This document shows positions 26,139 through 34,995 of a DNA stretch of 64,000 nucleotides, piece after piece (positions within the stretch are counted from its first letter, which is position 1; each line of letters starts with the position of its first letter). The stretch lies in contig NZ_KB911581.1 of NCBI RefSeq assembly GCF_000383595.1, positions 2,548,265 to 2,612,264 of the forward strand, written 5' to 3'. The notes beneath the pieces were generated by a model that saw only the letters and a list, made by a program, of their open reading frames with translations, was not told where the DNA came from and searched no databases. The stretch is from Streptomyces bottropensis ATCC 25435. Its GTDB lineage: Bacteria > Actinomycetota > Actinomycetes > Streptomycetales > Streptomycetaceae. A program made the translations under genes and the position numbers.

Positions 26139-28603
26139 GACGTCCTCCCGAAGGCGGTGGGGGCGGCGGCGGCCCTGGTGTCGATCAGTCCGGCCAGCCC
26201 GGACAGCACCGGATGGGCGGTCACGTCCTTGGGGGACACCGCCCGCCGCAGGGCGATCGCGAGCTTCACCGCCGACAGCGAGGTGCCGCCCCGGTCGAAG
26301 AAGTGGTCGTGCCGGCCGATCCCGGCGCGTGGCACACCGAGCACCTCGGCCCACGCGTCGGCCAGCCGCTCCTCGGTCGCCGTCGCCGGCGGCTCGCACG
26401 GCCGGCCGTCCACCGCGTCGAGTTCCTCGGCCAGCGCCGTCAGCGTCCGTCGGTCGGTCTTGCCGTTCGCGGTCAGCGGCAGGCTCTCGCGCCGGTGGAA
26501 CGCCGACGGCACCATGTACGCCGGCAGCGAGGCCGCCAGCCGGTCCCGCAGCTCCTCGGCCGCGAGGGGCCGGCCGGAGTGGAAGGCGACCAGACGCTCG
26601 CCCCCCGCGACCACCACCGCGCCGTCCCGCACCCCCGCCACCTTGAGCAGCGCGTTCTCCACCTCGCCGATCTCGATGCGGAAGCCGCGCACCTTGACCT
26701 GGGTGTCCCGGCGGCCGAGGAACTCCAGCTTCCCGTCGGGCCGCCAGCGCCCGTGGTCCCCGCTGCGGTAGAGCCGCTCGCCGGGCCGGTAGGGGTCGGT
26801 GGTGAAGGCCTGCGCGGTGCGCTCGGGATCGTTGACGTACCCCCGCCCGACACACACCCCGGAGAAGACGATCTCCCCCGGCGCGCCCAGCGGCACGAGG
26901 GAGAGACGCTCGTCGACGACGTACACGCGGACGTTGCGCACGGGACGGCCCAGGGGCACCCGGCCCCCCTCCGGAGCCCGGTCCATCACCTCGTGGTTGG
27001 TGTCGTCCGAGGTCTCGGTCAGCCCGTAGGCGTTGACCAGGGGTGTCCCCGGCTCGGTGGCGAACCAGCGATCCGCCAGCTCCTTCTTCAGCGCCTCCCC
27101 GGTGACCGACACCCGGCGCAGGTCGGGCAGTTCGCGCGGGTGCCGCTCCAGATGGGCGAGGACCGCTTCCAGGTACGACGGCACGACCTGCAGCACGTTC
27201 ACGCGGCCGTCCGCGACGCGGTCGACGAACCGCTCGACGTCCAGGACCGCCTCCTGCTCCACCAGGAGGGTCCGGCCACCGGCCAGGGGTCCGGCCAGCA
27301 GCTGCCACAGGGAGATGTCGAAGCACTGGGGCGCGGTCTGCGCGACCGTGTCCCCCTCGCCGATGCCGAGGTCGTCGAGCTTGGCGAGGAGGTGGTTGAG
27401 CATCCCGGCGTGCTCGCACATCGCGCCCTTGGGCTCGCCCGTGGAACCGGACGTGAAGTAGATGTACGCGAGCCGCTCCGGACCGATCTCCAGGCCGAGG
27501 TCGGAGTCCTGGTGGCCCTCGTCGTAGGCGTCCTCGACGAGCAGCCGCCGCACCCCGGGCAGTGTGGTGAGCGCCCGGTCCAGCGTGGTCGTGCTGCCCC
27601 GTTCGGTGAGCACCAGCTCGCATCCGGCGCGGGCCAGTGTGGTGGCGATGCGCTCGGCGGGGAAGTGCGGCTCGACCGGCAGATAGACGCCGCCCGCCTT
27701 GAACACCGCGAGGACGGCCGCCATCCAGTCGAGGTCGCGTTCGGTCACCACCGCCACGACACCCTCGCGGCCCAGGCCCCGGGCCAGCAGGGCCCGGCCG
27801 AGCCGGTTGGCACGGGAGTCGAGTTCGCGGTACGTCCACTGCCGCTCACCGTGGACGGCCGCGACGGCGTCCGGGTGCGCCGCGACCCGCTGCTCGAACA
27901 GCTCGTGCACCCGGGCCTCCGGCAGGTCGCGCAGTGGCCCGGCCAATCCGTCGAGCTGGAACCGGAGTTCGTCGTCCGACACCAGGCTCCGCCCACCGTG
28001 CCCGGTGTCCGGTCCGGTGGCCAGCAGGGTGAGGGCGGTGACGTGGTACCCGGCGATCCGGGCCGCGCCGTCCTCGTCGAGCACGTCGGTGCGGTAGCGC
28101 AGCCGCAGCGCCGGGCCGTCGTCGCGGTGCACCAGCCCCACCCGCAGGGCCACGTCCGTGTCGAGGTCGCCGTCGCCCCCGCCGGTGTCGAGCATCGTCT
28201 CGAACGGCGGCTCCGTAAGGCCCAGTTCCTGCCTCAAGGCGTCCACCGGATGTCCGGCGTGCGTCAGCACCTCCGCCGTGACCCGGTGGGCGTGCTCCAG
28301 CAACGCGCGCCAGGTGCCGTCGGGCGGGACGCCGAGCCGGCACGGCAGCAGGCGGCCGTCCTCCAGCCAACCGGTGGTGACCTCGCTCTCGCCCGTCAGC
28401 GCGGCGAGCACCTTCGCGTGGGCGGCGAGCAGCGCGGCCGTGCCGTCGACGGCCGTCAACAGCCCTTCGGGCAGGGCGGCTTCGTGAACGCCCACCCCCT
28501 TCTCCGGGCCGGCGCTCCACCGCGGTATCACGGTCCGCCCCCCGGCGGTGAGCACCTCGTGCCAGTACGTGCGGGCAGCCCTGCCCGCCTGCGAACGGTC
28601 CAT
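26135..28603 (-). CDS. Stand-alone NRPS: half condensation domain - adenylation - thiolation
   Basis: 822 residues. Residues 1-215 resemble the C-terminal half of a condensation domain and lack HHxxxDG. The adenylation domain (about 235-720) has YFTSGSTGEPKG (A3), NAYGLTE (A5), the YRSGD and GRRDTQVKVRGFRIEIGEVE motifs, and the invariant A10 Lys715. The carrier domain follows, with the phosphopantetheine Ser775 in GGTSLS. There is no thioesterase. Gene context points to activation of diaminopropionate. The ATG at 28603 has a GGGGGGA site and overlaps the dioxygenase gene at its end. Confidence 0.9.
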   Translation of the reverse strand: MDRSQAGRAARTYWHEVLTAGGRTVIPRWSAGPEKGVGVHEAALPEGLLTAVDGTAALLAAHAKVLAALTGESEVTTGWLEDGRLLPCRLGVPPDGTWRALLEHAHRVTAEVLTHAGHPVDALRQELGLTEPPFETMLDTGGGDGDLDTDVALRVGLVHRDDGPALRLRYRTDVLDEDGAARIAGYHVTALTLLATGPDTGHGGRSLVSDDELRFQLDGLAGPLRDLPEARVHELFEQRVAAHPDAVAAVHGERQWTYRELDSRANRLGRALLARGLGREGVVAVVTERDLDWMAAVLAVFKAGGVYLPVEPHFPAERIATTLARAGCELVLTERGSTTTLDRALTTLPGVRRLLVEDAYDEGHQDSDLGLEIGPERLAYIYFTSGSTGEPKGAMCEHAGMLNHLLAKLDDLGIGEGDTVAQTAPQCFDISLWQLLAGPLAGGRTLLVEQEAVLDVERFVDRVADGRVNVLQVVPSYLEAVLAHLERHPRELPDLRRVSVTGEALKKELADRWFATEPGTPLVNAYGLTETSDDTNHEVMDRAPEGGRVPLGRPVRNVRVYVVDERLSLVPLGAPGEIVFSGVCVGRGYVNDPERTAQAFTTDPYRPGERLYRSGDHGRWRPDGKLEFLGRRDTQVKVRGFRIEIGEVENALLKVAGVRDGAVVVAGGERLVAFHSGRPLAAEELRDRLAASLPAYMVPSAFHRRESLPLTANGKTDRRTLTALAEELDAVDGRPCEPPATATEERLADAWAEVLGVPRAGIGRHDHFFDRGGTSLSAVKLAIALRRAVSPKDVTAHPVLSGLAGLIDTRAAAAPTAFGRTS

Positions 28604-28617
28604 CGTTTCCCCCCGAT

Positions 28618-31128
28618 TCACCGTGCTCCGGTGTTCTCCGTCGCCGGGTTCCCGCCCCAGCGCGCGTGCGGCGGCACCTCCTCGCCCTTCATCAGGAAGG
28701 AGTCGGGCGCGAGCACGGCTCCTTCGCCGAGGACGACGCCGTAGTGGACGAACGCCCCGACCTCCAGCGTGCTGCCGGCGCCGATCGTGACGTGGTCGGA
28801 CTTGAAGGTGCCGTCCTCCTGCGAATGCGCCTGGATCTTGCTCCCGGCGGCGAGCGTGCAGTCGTCCCCGACGGCCGTCAGGGTCCGCTCGGTGATGTAC
28901 ACCCCGTCGTCGAAGACCCGGCGCCCGATCCGCACCCCCAGCAGCCGCCAGACGAGGCTCTTGTAGGGAGTGCCGTTGAGTACCTCCAGGTGGGCGCCCG
29001 GCAGCTTCCACAGCCGCTCCTGCCGCCAGAAGACCGGGTCGTATATGGAGCACAACCTCGGCCGCAGCGGCCGGAAGCGGGTCAGGGACCTCTCCACCAG
29101 CGCGTAGTACAGGACGGTGAACACCAGCGCCGCCAGGGGCAGCGCGGTGAGCGCGAGCAGCCCGGCCGGGCCGTCCCCGTGGCCGTACAGGTCGAAGGCC
29201 GCGAAGCCGAGCACGGTGAGCGCGAAGGCGTGCAGCCAGCGCAGGAACAGGAACAGCCCCATCGAGCGCAGGTTGAAGCGGTTCTTCGCGGCGAGGCGCC
29301 GGCGCAGCTCCTCGCCCTCGCGCAGATGGTCGAAGCGGCTGTCGCGCTCCACCGAGCGGGGGATCTCGAAGGGCGGCGAGCCGAGCAGCCCGACACCTTC
29401 GCGGATCTCGCCGTCGAGCGGCACCAGCACCTTCGTGGCCAGCAGACAGTTCTCGCCGGTCCGCCCGCCCACCGGGTAGGCGATGGCGTTGCCCAGGAAG
29501 TTGTGCCCGCCGATGGCCGTCCGGGACAACCGGAACGAGGTGGAGGAGTAGTCCGCGTTCATGACCGACAGACCGTCCGCGATCATCGTGCCCGCGCCGA
29601 CCTTCACCAGGTACGGCGTCTCGTGCTGCACCGCGGTCCCGAAGTTGGAGCCGGTCTGCTCGACGCGGGAGAGGTCGTACCCGAGGGCCCTGAGGCAGGG
29701 GACGATGTAGGAGCTGTCGCCGCACAGCCACGTGAAGAACTTCAGGTTGGTCAGCCGGGCGACCGTGCGGTGCACCGAGTAGTGGAAGCCGTACAGCGGA
29801 TAGGTGCGGTCCGGCTTCACCAGTGGGCGCAGCAGCCGCGGTACGACGAACACGGCGACGGCGGCCACGACGACGGAGCCGGCGAACAGCGCGAGCGACA
29901 GGGCCGCCGCCTCGGCGTAGAAGCGGGCGGTGGTGAGGTGCAGTGACGCCGGGTCGAGCAGGGTGTGCAGCGCGGGGGCGGCGGTGAGCAGCAGACAGGT
30001 GCCGCCGACGGTCAGCGGCACGTACAGCAGCAGTGCCTGGAGCAGGGCGGCGAGCCCGTATCCGGCCCGCCGGAGCGTGCCGCAGGGGAGCGGGGCGACC
30101 CTGATGTGGTCCACGTCCGTGCGCCGGGCCGGTGAGCCGTGCCGGCTCTCACCGGCCGGGACCGATTCGCCGTCGCGCAGCGCGGAGGAGTGGCCGAGCT
30201 GGGAGCCGTCGCCCAGGGCGGTGCCGATGTCGAGGACGGTGTGCTCGCCGACGAAGACGTCCCGGCCGAGGGTGACGGGGCCGGTGCGGATGCGTCCGGC
30301 GCGCGCCCGGTAGCAGAGGAACGAGGAGTCCTTGCGGATCACCGTGCCCGCGCCGATCGTCAGCAGGTCGGTGCAGACCGGGAGGGTGCGGCTGAGGACG
30401 GTGACGCCCGGTCCGATGCGGGCGCCGAGGGCGCGCAGGTACAGCACGTACAGCGGGTTCCCGACGAACAGGAGCATCGGGCTGGTGCGCAGCAGCGCCT
30501 TGACGATCCAGAACCGCAGGTATGCCGGGCCCCAGACCGGGAACTCCACGGGCTTCCACCGCCCGATCAGCAGCCATTTGGCGGCGACCGGCAGGACGCA
30601 CAGGGCGGACAGGGCGAGCGCGCCGAAGACCGCCGAGCGCAGGTAGACCGCGACGAACCCCGAGGCGTCCGCCACCCACTCGTACCCCCGCATGTATCCG
30701 GTGGTGGCCAGGAGGCAGTACCCGGCGAAGAGGAGCAACTGCACGACCCCGCAGAGGGTGTAGCGGAAGGTGCTGCCCGGGGGCACGGGCTCGGCGGGCG
30801 GCGGTGGGGCGGCCGGCGTCGCGGCGGCCTTCGTCAGCGCGGCGGCGAGGCTGCGGAGGGTGGGGTGGCCGTAGACGTCCCGGATGGACACCGACGGGAG
30901 TTCGGGGTGCTTTCTGACCCGGGCGCAGAAGTGCGCCATCGTCAGCGAGTTGGCACCGAGATCGTCGAAGAAATGACTTTCTGCGGATATGTGTTCGACG
31001 CAAGCGACGTCGGCCAGGAGTTCGGCCAAGAGTCGTTCGGTGGCGGTGTACGATTCCGCCGCGTCCGGCTCGGCCCCCTGGACCTCGCCCGGTATTTCCA
31101 CCACGGGTCGTGGCGCTGGCAATGTCAT
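28618..31128 (-). CDS. Pls/PosA-type (TIGR02353-like) membrane peptide polymerase with N-terminal carrier domain
   Basis: 836 residues. A carrier domain (25-100) has phosphopantetheine Ser61 in DDLGANSLTMAHF. Six hydrophobic segments then alternate with three left-handed beta-helix domains: TM pair near 118-185, hexapeptide repeats near 225-330, TM pair near 350-430, repeats near 480-600, TM pair near 620-680, repeats near 720-825. This is the layout of the C-terminal half of epsilon-poly-L-lysine synthetase, where such domains form isopeptide bonds iteratively. Here it is encoded apart from the adenylation domain. The start has GGAGA six bases upstream. First gene of the operon. Confidence 0.88.
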   Translation of the reverse strand: MTLPAPRPVVEIPGEVQGAEPDAAESYTATERLLAELLADVACVEHISAESHFFDDLGANSLTMAHFCARVRKHPELPSVSIRDVYGHPTLRSLAAALTKAAATPAAPPPPAEPVPPGSTFRYTLCGVVQLLLFAGYCLLATTGYMRGYEWVADASGFVAVYLRSAVFGALALSALCVLPVAAKWLLIGRWKPVEFPVWGPAYLRFWIVKALLRTSPMLLFVGNPLYVLYLRALGARIGPGVTVLSRTLPVCTDLLTIGAGTVIRKDSSFLCYRARAGRIRTGPVTLGRDVFVGEHTVLDIGTALGDGSQLGHSSALRDGESVPAGESRHGSPARRTDVDHIRVAPLPCGTLRRAGYGLAALLQALLLYVPLTVGGTCLLLTAAPALHTLLDPASLHLTTARFYAEAAALSLALFAGSVVVAAVAVFVVPRLLRPLVKPDRTYPLYGFHYSVHRTVARLTNLKFFTWLCGDSSYIVPCLRALGYDLSRVEQTGSNFGTAVQHETPYLVKVGAGTMIADGLSVMNADYSSTSFRLSRTAIGGHNFLGNAIAYPVGGRTGENCLLATKVLVPLDGEIREGVGLLGSPPFEIPRSVERDSRFDHLREGEELRRRLAAKNRFNLRSMGLFLFLRWLHAFALTVLGFAAFDLYGHGDGPAGLLALTALPLAALVFTVLYYALVERSLTRFRPLRPRLCSIYDPVFWRQERLWKLPGAHLEVLNGTPYKSLVWRLLGVRIGRRVFDDGVYITERTLTAVGDDCTLAAGSKIQAHSQEDGTFKSDHVTIGAGSTLEVGAFVHYGVVLGEGAVLAPDSFLMKGEEVPPHARWGGNPATENTGAR

Positions 31129-31705
31129 TGAATTTCTCCGCGACAGGTATGGCGATGGAAGGCGCCCGGGGGTGAACGGGACGGCGCGCGGAATGACAGA
31201 AGGAGGGGGAGTTGCGGGGAGAGTTGCGGAAATCGAATGCGGTGACGTGTGGGACGGAACTGATCAGGCCTGCTCGGGACCTGGGCGAGTTCCCCGGCGT
31301 GCGCTGTGCCGGCGGCTGGTCCGGATGGGCACAGCGGAATGCAATCCGGATTCTTTCGGTACATTCGGGAACGGGTCAAGCGGGGCCGGACGATTGACGC
31401 TTTCCCGCCCCTTTCCCGATCACTTCGGAGGTGTCGGACCCGAACCCGCCCCACGCTCCAGCGGGAAACTTTCCGAGGAATGACACGAATGCGCCCGAAC
31501 GTTCACCTTTCTTCCCCGTAGTGATTCGGCCAGCACGTGCATGACAGAAAAGGCGATTCGGAATCACCTTTGGTTTCTCCTGGGTTTCCCTTTGTTTGCT
31601 GCCCCGTCACGCGACCGGAGGGAACCGTGCGCCGCACGCGGACTCGGCCGCGGCCGACGGCACCGGGAGGTGAGGGTGACACGCGCAGGCGGATACCTTT
31701 AGGGC
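31129..31705. promoter_or_regulatory. 577-base regulatory region between the Pls-like operon and the BrkB gene
   Basis: No gene is supported. Base composition is richer in A/T than the flanks. Two symmetrical elements are seen: AATCCGGATT (31343-31352, perfect 10-bp palindrome, about 215 bases upstream of the Pls-like gene) and a 23-bp imperfect palindrome at 31549-31571 (arms AAAGGCGATTC and GAATCACCTTT, one mismatch). The first is a candidate site for control of the biosynthetic operon. The second is nearer the divergent BrkB gene. No regulator gene is adjacent. Confidence 0.5.
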
Positions 31706-32830
31706 GTGCAGCCAGCAAGTCAGTCGCCCCCATCGCCCGAGAGCCCGCATGGGCGTCTCCACCGCGCGCGTGCCCTCTACCGGGACGTGTCCAAGCGCAG
31801 GACCGCCTGGCTGCTCCTGAAGGACACCGTCAACTCCTGCATCGAGTACCGCATCCTGGGCCTCGCGGCCGAGGCTGCTTTCTTCTCGCTGCTCTCCGTG
31901 CCGCCGCTGCTGCTCAGCATGATCGGCCTGCTCGGCTACGTCGACGACTGGACCGGTGCCGCCACCATCGCCAGCCTGGAGCTGAACCTCCTGGAGGCCT
32001 CGCGCACCGTCCTGTCCGAGAAGGGGGTCGCGCAGATCGCGCAGCCCATCCTGGACGACGTGATGAAGGGCGGTCGCCCCGACGTCATCTCCATAGGCTT
32101 CCTGTTCGCCCTGTGGTCCGGCTCCCGTGCGGTGAACGTCTTCATCGACACCATCACCGTCATGTACGGCCTCGACGGCGTCCGCGGCATCGTCAAGACC
32201 CGCCTGATGGCGTTCCTGCTGTTCATCGTGGCCCTGCTGATCGGCTCGATCGCCCTGCCGCTGATGGTCGCCGGGCCCGACGCCGTCGTCCGGATCGTCC
32301 CGTGGTCGGCGACCGTGGTCCAGGTCCTCTACTGGCCCGTCGTGATCGTCCTGTCCATCGTCTTCCTGACGACGCTCTACCACGTGTCGGTGCCGGTCCG
32401 CTCGCCCTGGGTCGAGGACGTCCCCGGCGCCCTCGTCGCGCTCGGCATGTGGGTGCTGGGCAGCTTCCTGCTGCGCATCTACCTCTCCAACACGGTCGAG
32501 GGCGCGACGATCTACGGCTCCCTGGCCGCCGCCGTCGCGGTCCTGCTCTGGATCGGTGTGGGCGCCTTCGCCGTCCTCGTCGGCGCCGCCGTCAACGCCG
32601 CGATCGACCGCGTCTGGCCCGCCGCCGCCACGGCCGCCGCCCGCGCGGCCAACGAACGCCTCCGCGAGGAACAGGCTGCCGAGTACGTCGCCCGCGCCGC
32701 GGCCGCCCGCACCTACGACCCCGAGGACCCCGACATGCCCTCCGAGTTCCCGGAGCGCTGGTCCCGCTTCCTCCCCCCGGAGGACGTGACGTCGCGACTG
32801 CGGCCGCCGGTGAAGAAGGGGGAGGAGTAG
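31706..32830 (+). CDS. YihY/BrkB-family inner membrane protein
   Basis: 374 residues with about six membrane helices. The signature YRILGLAAEAAFFSLLSVPPLLL occupies the first helix region, and ALGMWVLGSFLLRIYLSN with LLWIGVGAFAVLVGAAVNA lies near the end. The tail is charged and cytoplasmic. The family has no settled function. The GTG start (31706) is seven bases after a -10-like TACCTT, indicating a leaderless mRNA. Confidence 0.87.
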   Translation: MQPASQSPPSPESPHGRLHRARALYRDVSKRRTAWLLLKDTVNSCIEYRILGLAAEAAFFSLLSVPPLLLSMIGLLGYVDDWTGAATIASLELNLLEASRTVLSEKGVAQIAQPILDDVMKGGRPDVISIGFLFALWSGSRAVNVFIDTITVMYGLDGVRGIVKTRLMAFLLFIVALLIGSIALPLMVAGPDAVVRIVPWSATVVQVLYWPVVIVLSIVFLTTLYHVSVPVRSPWVEDVPGALVALGMWVLGSFLLRIYLSNTVEGATIYGSLAAAVAVLLWIGVGAFAVLVGAAVNAAIDRVWPAAATAAARAANERLREEQAAEYVARAAAARTYDPEDPDMPSEFPERWSRFLPPEDVTSRLRPPVKKGEE

Positions 32831-32956
32831 GGCACGGGGAGCCGCGATCAGCCACGGACGGCCCGCGGCCGGCGCATCCCCCGCACCCCCCACCCCCACG
32901 CCGCTCGGCGTTCCGGGCCCCGGGCGGCCGGTGGCCACAGGCGTAGCCTTCTGCGT

Positions 32957-33655
32957 GTGTACGCGGAGAGGGCTTCTCGGCTGGGTGACGGGGCCGTCGT
33001 GTGGACGAACGCACCCGACGGCCCGGGTGGGGCCGGCCCCGGGCGGGTACTGCCGGACGGGTGCATGGACCTGCTGTGGAACGACGGGCGGCTGCTGGTC
33101 GCCGGTCCGGACACCAGGGCGTACGTCACCGAGGGGGCTCCGAGCAGTTGGGCGGGCCTGCGTTTCTCTCCGGGTGCCGCGCCCGCCTTCCTCGGTGTAC
33201 CGGCGCACGAACTGCGCGACCGGCGGGTGGAACTGGGCGATCTGTGGTCCCCGGTGGTCGTGCGACGGCTCACCGCCCGGGTGAACGCGGCGCGTGATCC
33301 GGCGAGCGGGCTGGAGGAGGTGGTCCTGGAGCGGGCTGCCGAGGTGGGCCTGCCCGATCCGGTCCTGCGGCAGATCGTCACCGACCTCGACGCGGGGCGG
33401 TCCGTCGCGGCGACCGCCGACCGACTGGGCCTGGGAGCCCGGCAGTTGCACCGCCGGTCGCTCGTCGCCTTCGGGTACGGACCCAAGACGCTGGCGCGGG
33501 TGCTCCGGCTGCGACGGGCGCTCGCGCTCGCCCGGGACGGACTGCCCTTCGCCGAGACGGCCGCCCGGACCGGCTTCGCCGACCAGGCGCATCTGGCCCG
33601 TGACGTCAGGGAGTTGACGGGGCTGCCGCTCGGCGAACTGCTCGCCGGCCGGTAG
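32957..33655 (+). CDS. AraC-family transcriptional regulator
   Basis: 232 residues. The N-terminal part ([23 protein letters not shown]) resembles the DUF6597 sensor region found in AraC-like proteins. The C-terminal 85 residues contain two helix-turn-helix units, [20 protein letters not shown] and [24 protein letters not shown] start at 32957 follows a -10-like TAGCCT, suggesting leaderless translation. Target genes unknown. Confidence 0.87.
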   Translation: MYAERASRLGDGAVVWTNAPDGPGGAGPGRVLPDGCMDLLWNDGRLLVAGPDTRAYVTEGAPSSWAGLRFSPGAAPAFLGVPAHELRDRRVELGDLWSPVVVRRLTARVNAARDPASGLEEVVLERAAEVGLPDPVLRQIVTDLDAGRSVAATADRLGLGARQLHRRSLVAFGYGPKTLARVLRLRRALALARDGLPFAETAARTGFADQAHLARDVRELTGLPLGELLAGR

Positions 33656-33724
33656 CGCGGCGGGCGTCCCGCTCGGCACCCGGCCGTCGCTGTCGGCGGT
33701 GACCGCGGGGAGCGGTCCGGCCGG

Positions 33725-34129
33725 TCACCCGGCGGCGGGTTCCGGCAGGGGTGCGAAGAGGTCGACGCCATTGCCGTCGGGATCGAGGATCACGGCGTAC
33801 CGCTGGCCCCACACCGCGTCCCACGGCTTGAGTTCGCCCCGGTACCCCGCGTCCACCAACTCCTCGTACACCGCGTCGACTTCGGCCGGACTGTCGCACA
33901 GCAGGGCGAGCCCGGCGCCGCCACCCGTTCCCGGGCGGTACCCCGGGTGGAAGGAGCGGACGGTCTCCTCGGTGTCGAGCAGCAGCCGCAGCCCGCCGGG
34001 CAGGTGGGCCTCGGCGTGCGGCAGGTTCTCGGCGCCCTCCGGGAAGGCGAAACCGAGGCGGCGGTAGAAGGCGACGGAGGCGGCCATGTCCGAGGCCACC
34101 ATCCCGATCGCGTCGAGTCGTGGAGTCAT
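33725..34129 (-). CDS. VOC-superfamily (glyoxalase-like) protein
   Basis: 134 residues, one or two beta-alpha-beta-beta-beta units: MVASDMAASVAFYRRLGF at the start and RYAVILDPDGNGVDLFAPL at the end, with the usual C-terminal metal-ligand region. The N-terminal metal position is not an obvious histidine, so resistance-protein or non-metal roles are possible. The ATG at 34129 follows TACGGT, a plausible leaderless -10. Confidence 0.82.
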   Translation of the reverse strand: MTPRLDAIGMVASDMAASVAFYRRLGFAFPEGAENLPHAEAHLPGGLRLLLDTEETVRSFHPGYRPGTGGGAGLALLCDSPAEVDAVYEELVDAGYRGELKPWDAVWGQRYAVILDPDGNGVDLFAPLPEPAAG

Positions 34130-34270
34130 ACGGTCACCGTAGGCGGACCGGTGACGGCCGGTCTTGAAGGAATCGGACACGGACCCCGACGGGAACGGGG
34201 TGAGCAAGCGCTCTCACGAGTACGGACTCTTCGGCCCACCTGTGGGACAGCTGTGCGGCAGGATGTAAGC

Positions 34271-34951
34271 ATGTACATGACCCGTACCGCGCGTGTCCTG
34301 CTGCCCCTGGCCCTGCTGCCGTCGCTGCTGCTCACCGCCTGCGGGACGGACAAGGTCGTGGACACGGGCCGTGCGCCCCTGGCGCCGGTCCCCGACCGGG
34401 CGGAGCTGACCGCTCGGGCCGAGGCACTGGGTTTCGCGCCGGGGCTCGTCTACGTCACCGAGGCCCCGGGATTCACGCTGGCCCGTCAGTCGGTCGGCGT
34501 GTACGGCGCCGACGGTTTCTCCGCCGCCTACTGGTCCCGGAGGAACAGCGCCCAGCTCCTGCTCCACGTCGACCGAGGCACGATGACCGCCGAGAGCTGT
34601 CCCGAGCGTCCGCTCGGCCGGGGCACCGAGGGGCCGGTCGGCTGTGAGCGCGACGGGGACGCCTGGTACCGCACCTCGGCGGGGCAGCACGAGTACGCGG
34701 TGCCGCGGGACGGGCACCTCGTCCTGATCAGCGCCGCCACGGACGCCGTCGACCGTGCCACCCTGCGCACCGCCGCCCGGGCCGCCCACCGCCCCACCGA
34801 CGCCGAACTGGCCTGCATCCTCCCGCGCAGCCGCCACGACGAGCCCCGGCCCGCGCTCTCGTCCCCGCACGACGGGCAGCCGGCCGAACGCGGCGATCTC
34901 CCCCCGGTGGGCGACGGGGCACCCGACAACGAGGTGGGCACCTCGGGGTGA
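34271..34951 (+). CDS. Putative lipoprotein
   Basis: 226 residues with a type II signal peptide: RTARVLLPLALLPSLLLTAC, where the final cysteine near residue 24 would be lipidated. The mature domain has two cysteines (ESCPERP, VGCERDG) likely to form a disulfide. The C-terminal 50 residues are Pro/Asp/Glu-rich and probably disordered. AGGA eight bases upstream supports ATG 34271. Function unknown. Confidence 0.78.
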   Translation: MYMTRTARVLLPLALLPSLLLTACGTDKVVDTGRAPLAPVPDRAELTARAEALGFAPGLVYVTEAPGFTLARQSVGVYGADGFSAAYWSRRNSAQLLLHVDRGTMTAESCPERPLGRGTEGPVGCERDGDAWYRTSAGQHEYAVPRDGHLVLISAATDAVDRATLRTAARAAHRPTDAELACILPRSRHDEPRPALSSPHDGQPAERGDLPPVGDGAPDNEVGTSG

Positions 34952-34995
34952 GCCCGGACACCGCCGCACCGGGGCGGGCGAGCCGGCCGGACCTC

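Noticed and set aside
31501..31517. PHO box upstream of the BrkB gene (GTTCACCTTTC)
   Set aside because: Only one unit resembles the PhoP direct repeat; the adjacent unit does not match.
31549..31571. Iron box (DmdR-type) in the biosynthetic upstream region
   Set aside because: The palindrome lacks the TTAGGTTAGGCTAACCTAA-like pattern, so iron control is not supported.
33698..33729. Terminator between the AraC and VOC genes
   Set aside because: GGTGACCG/CGGTCACC pair over only 8 bases around a 16-base loop, and the right arm runs into the VOC coding end. Too weak to call.
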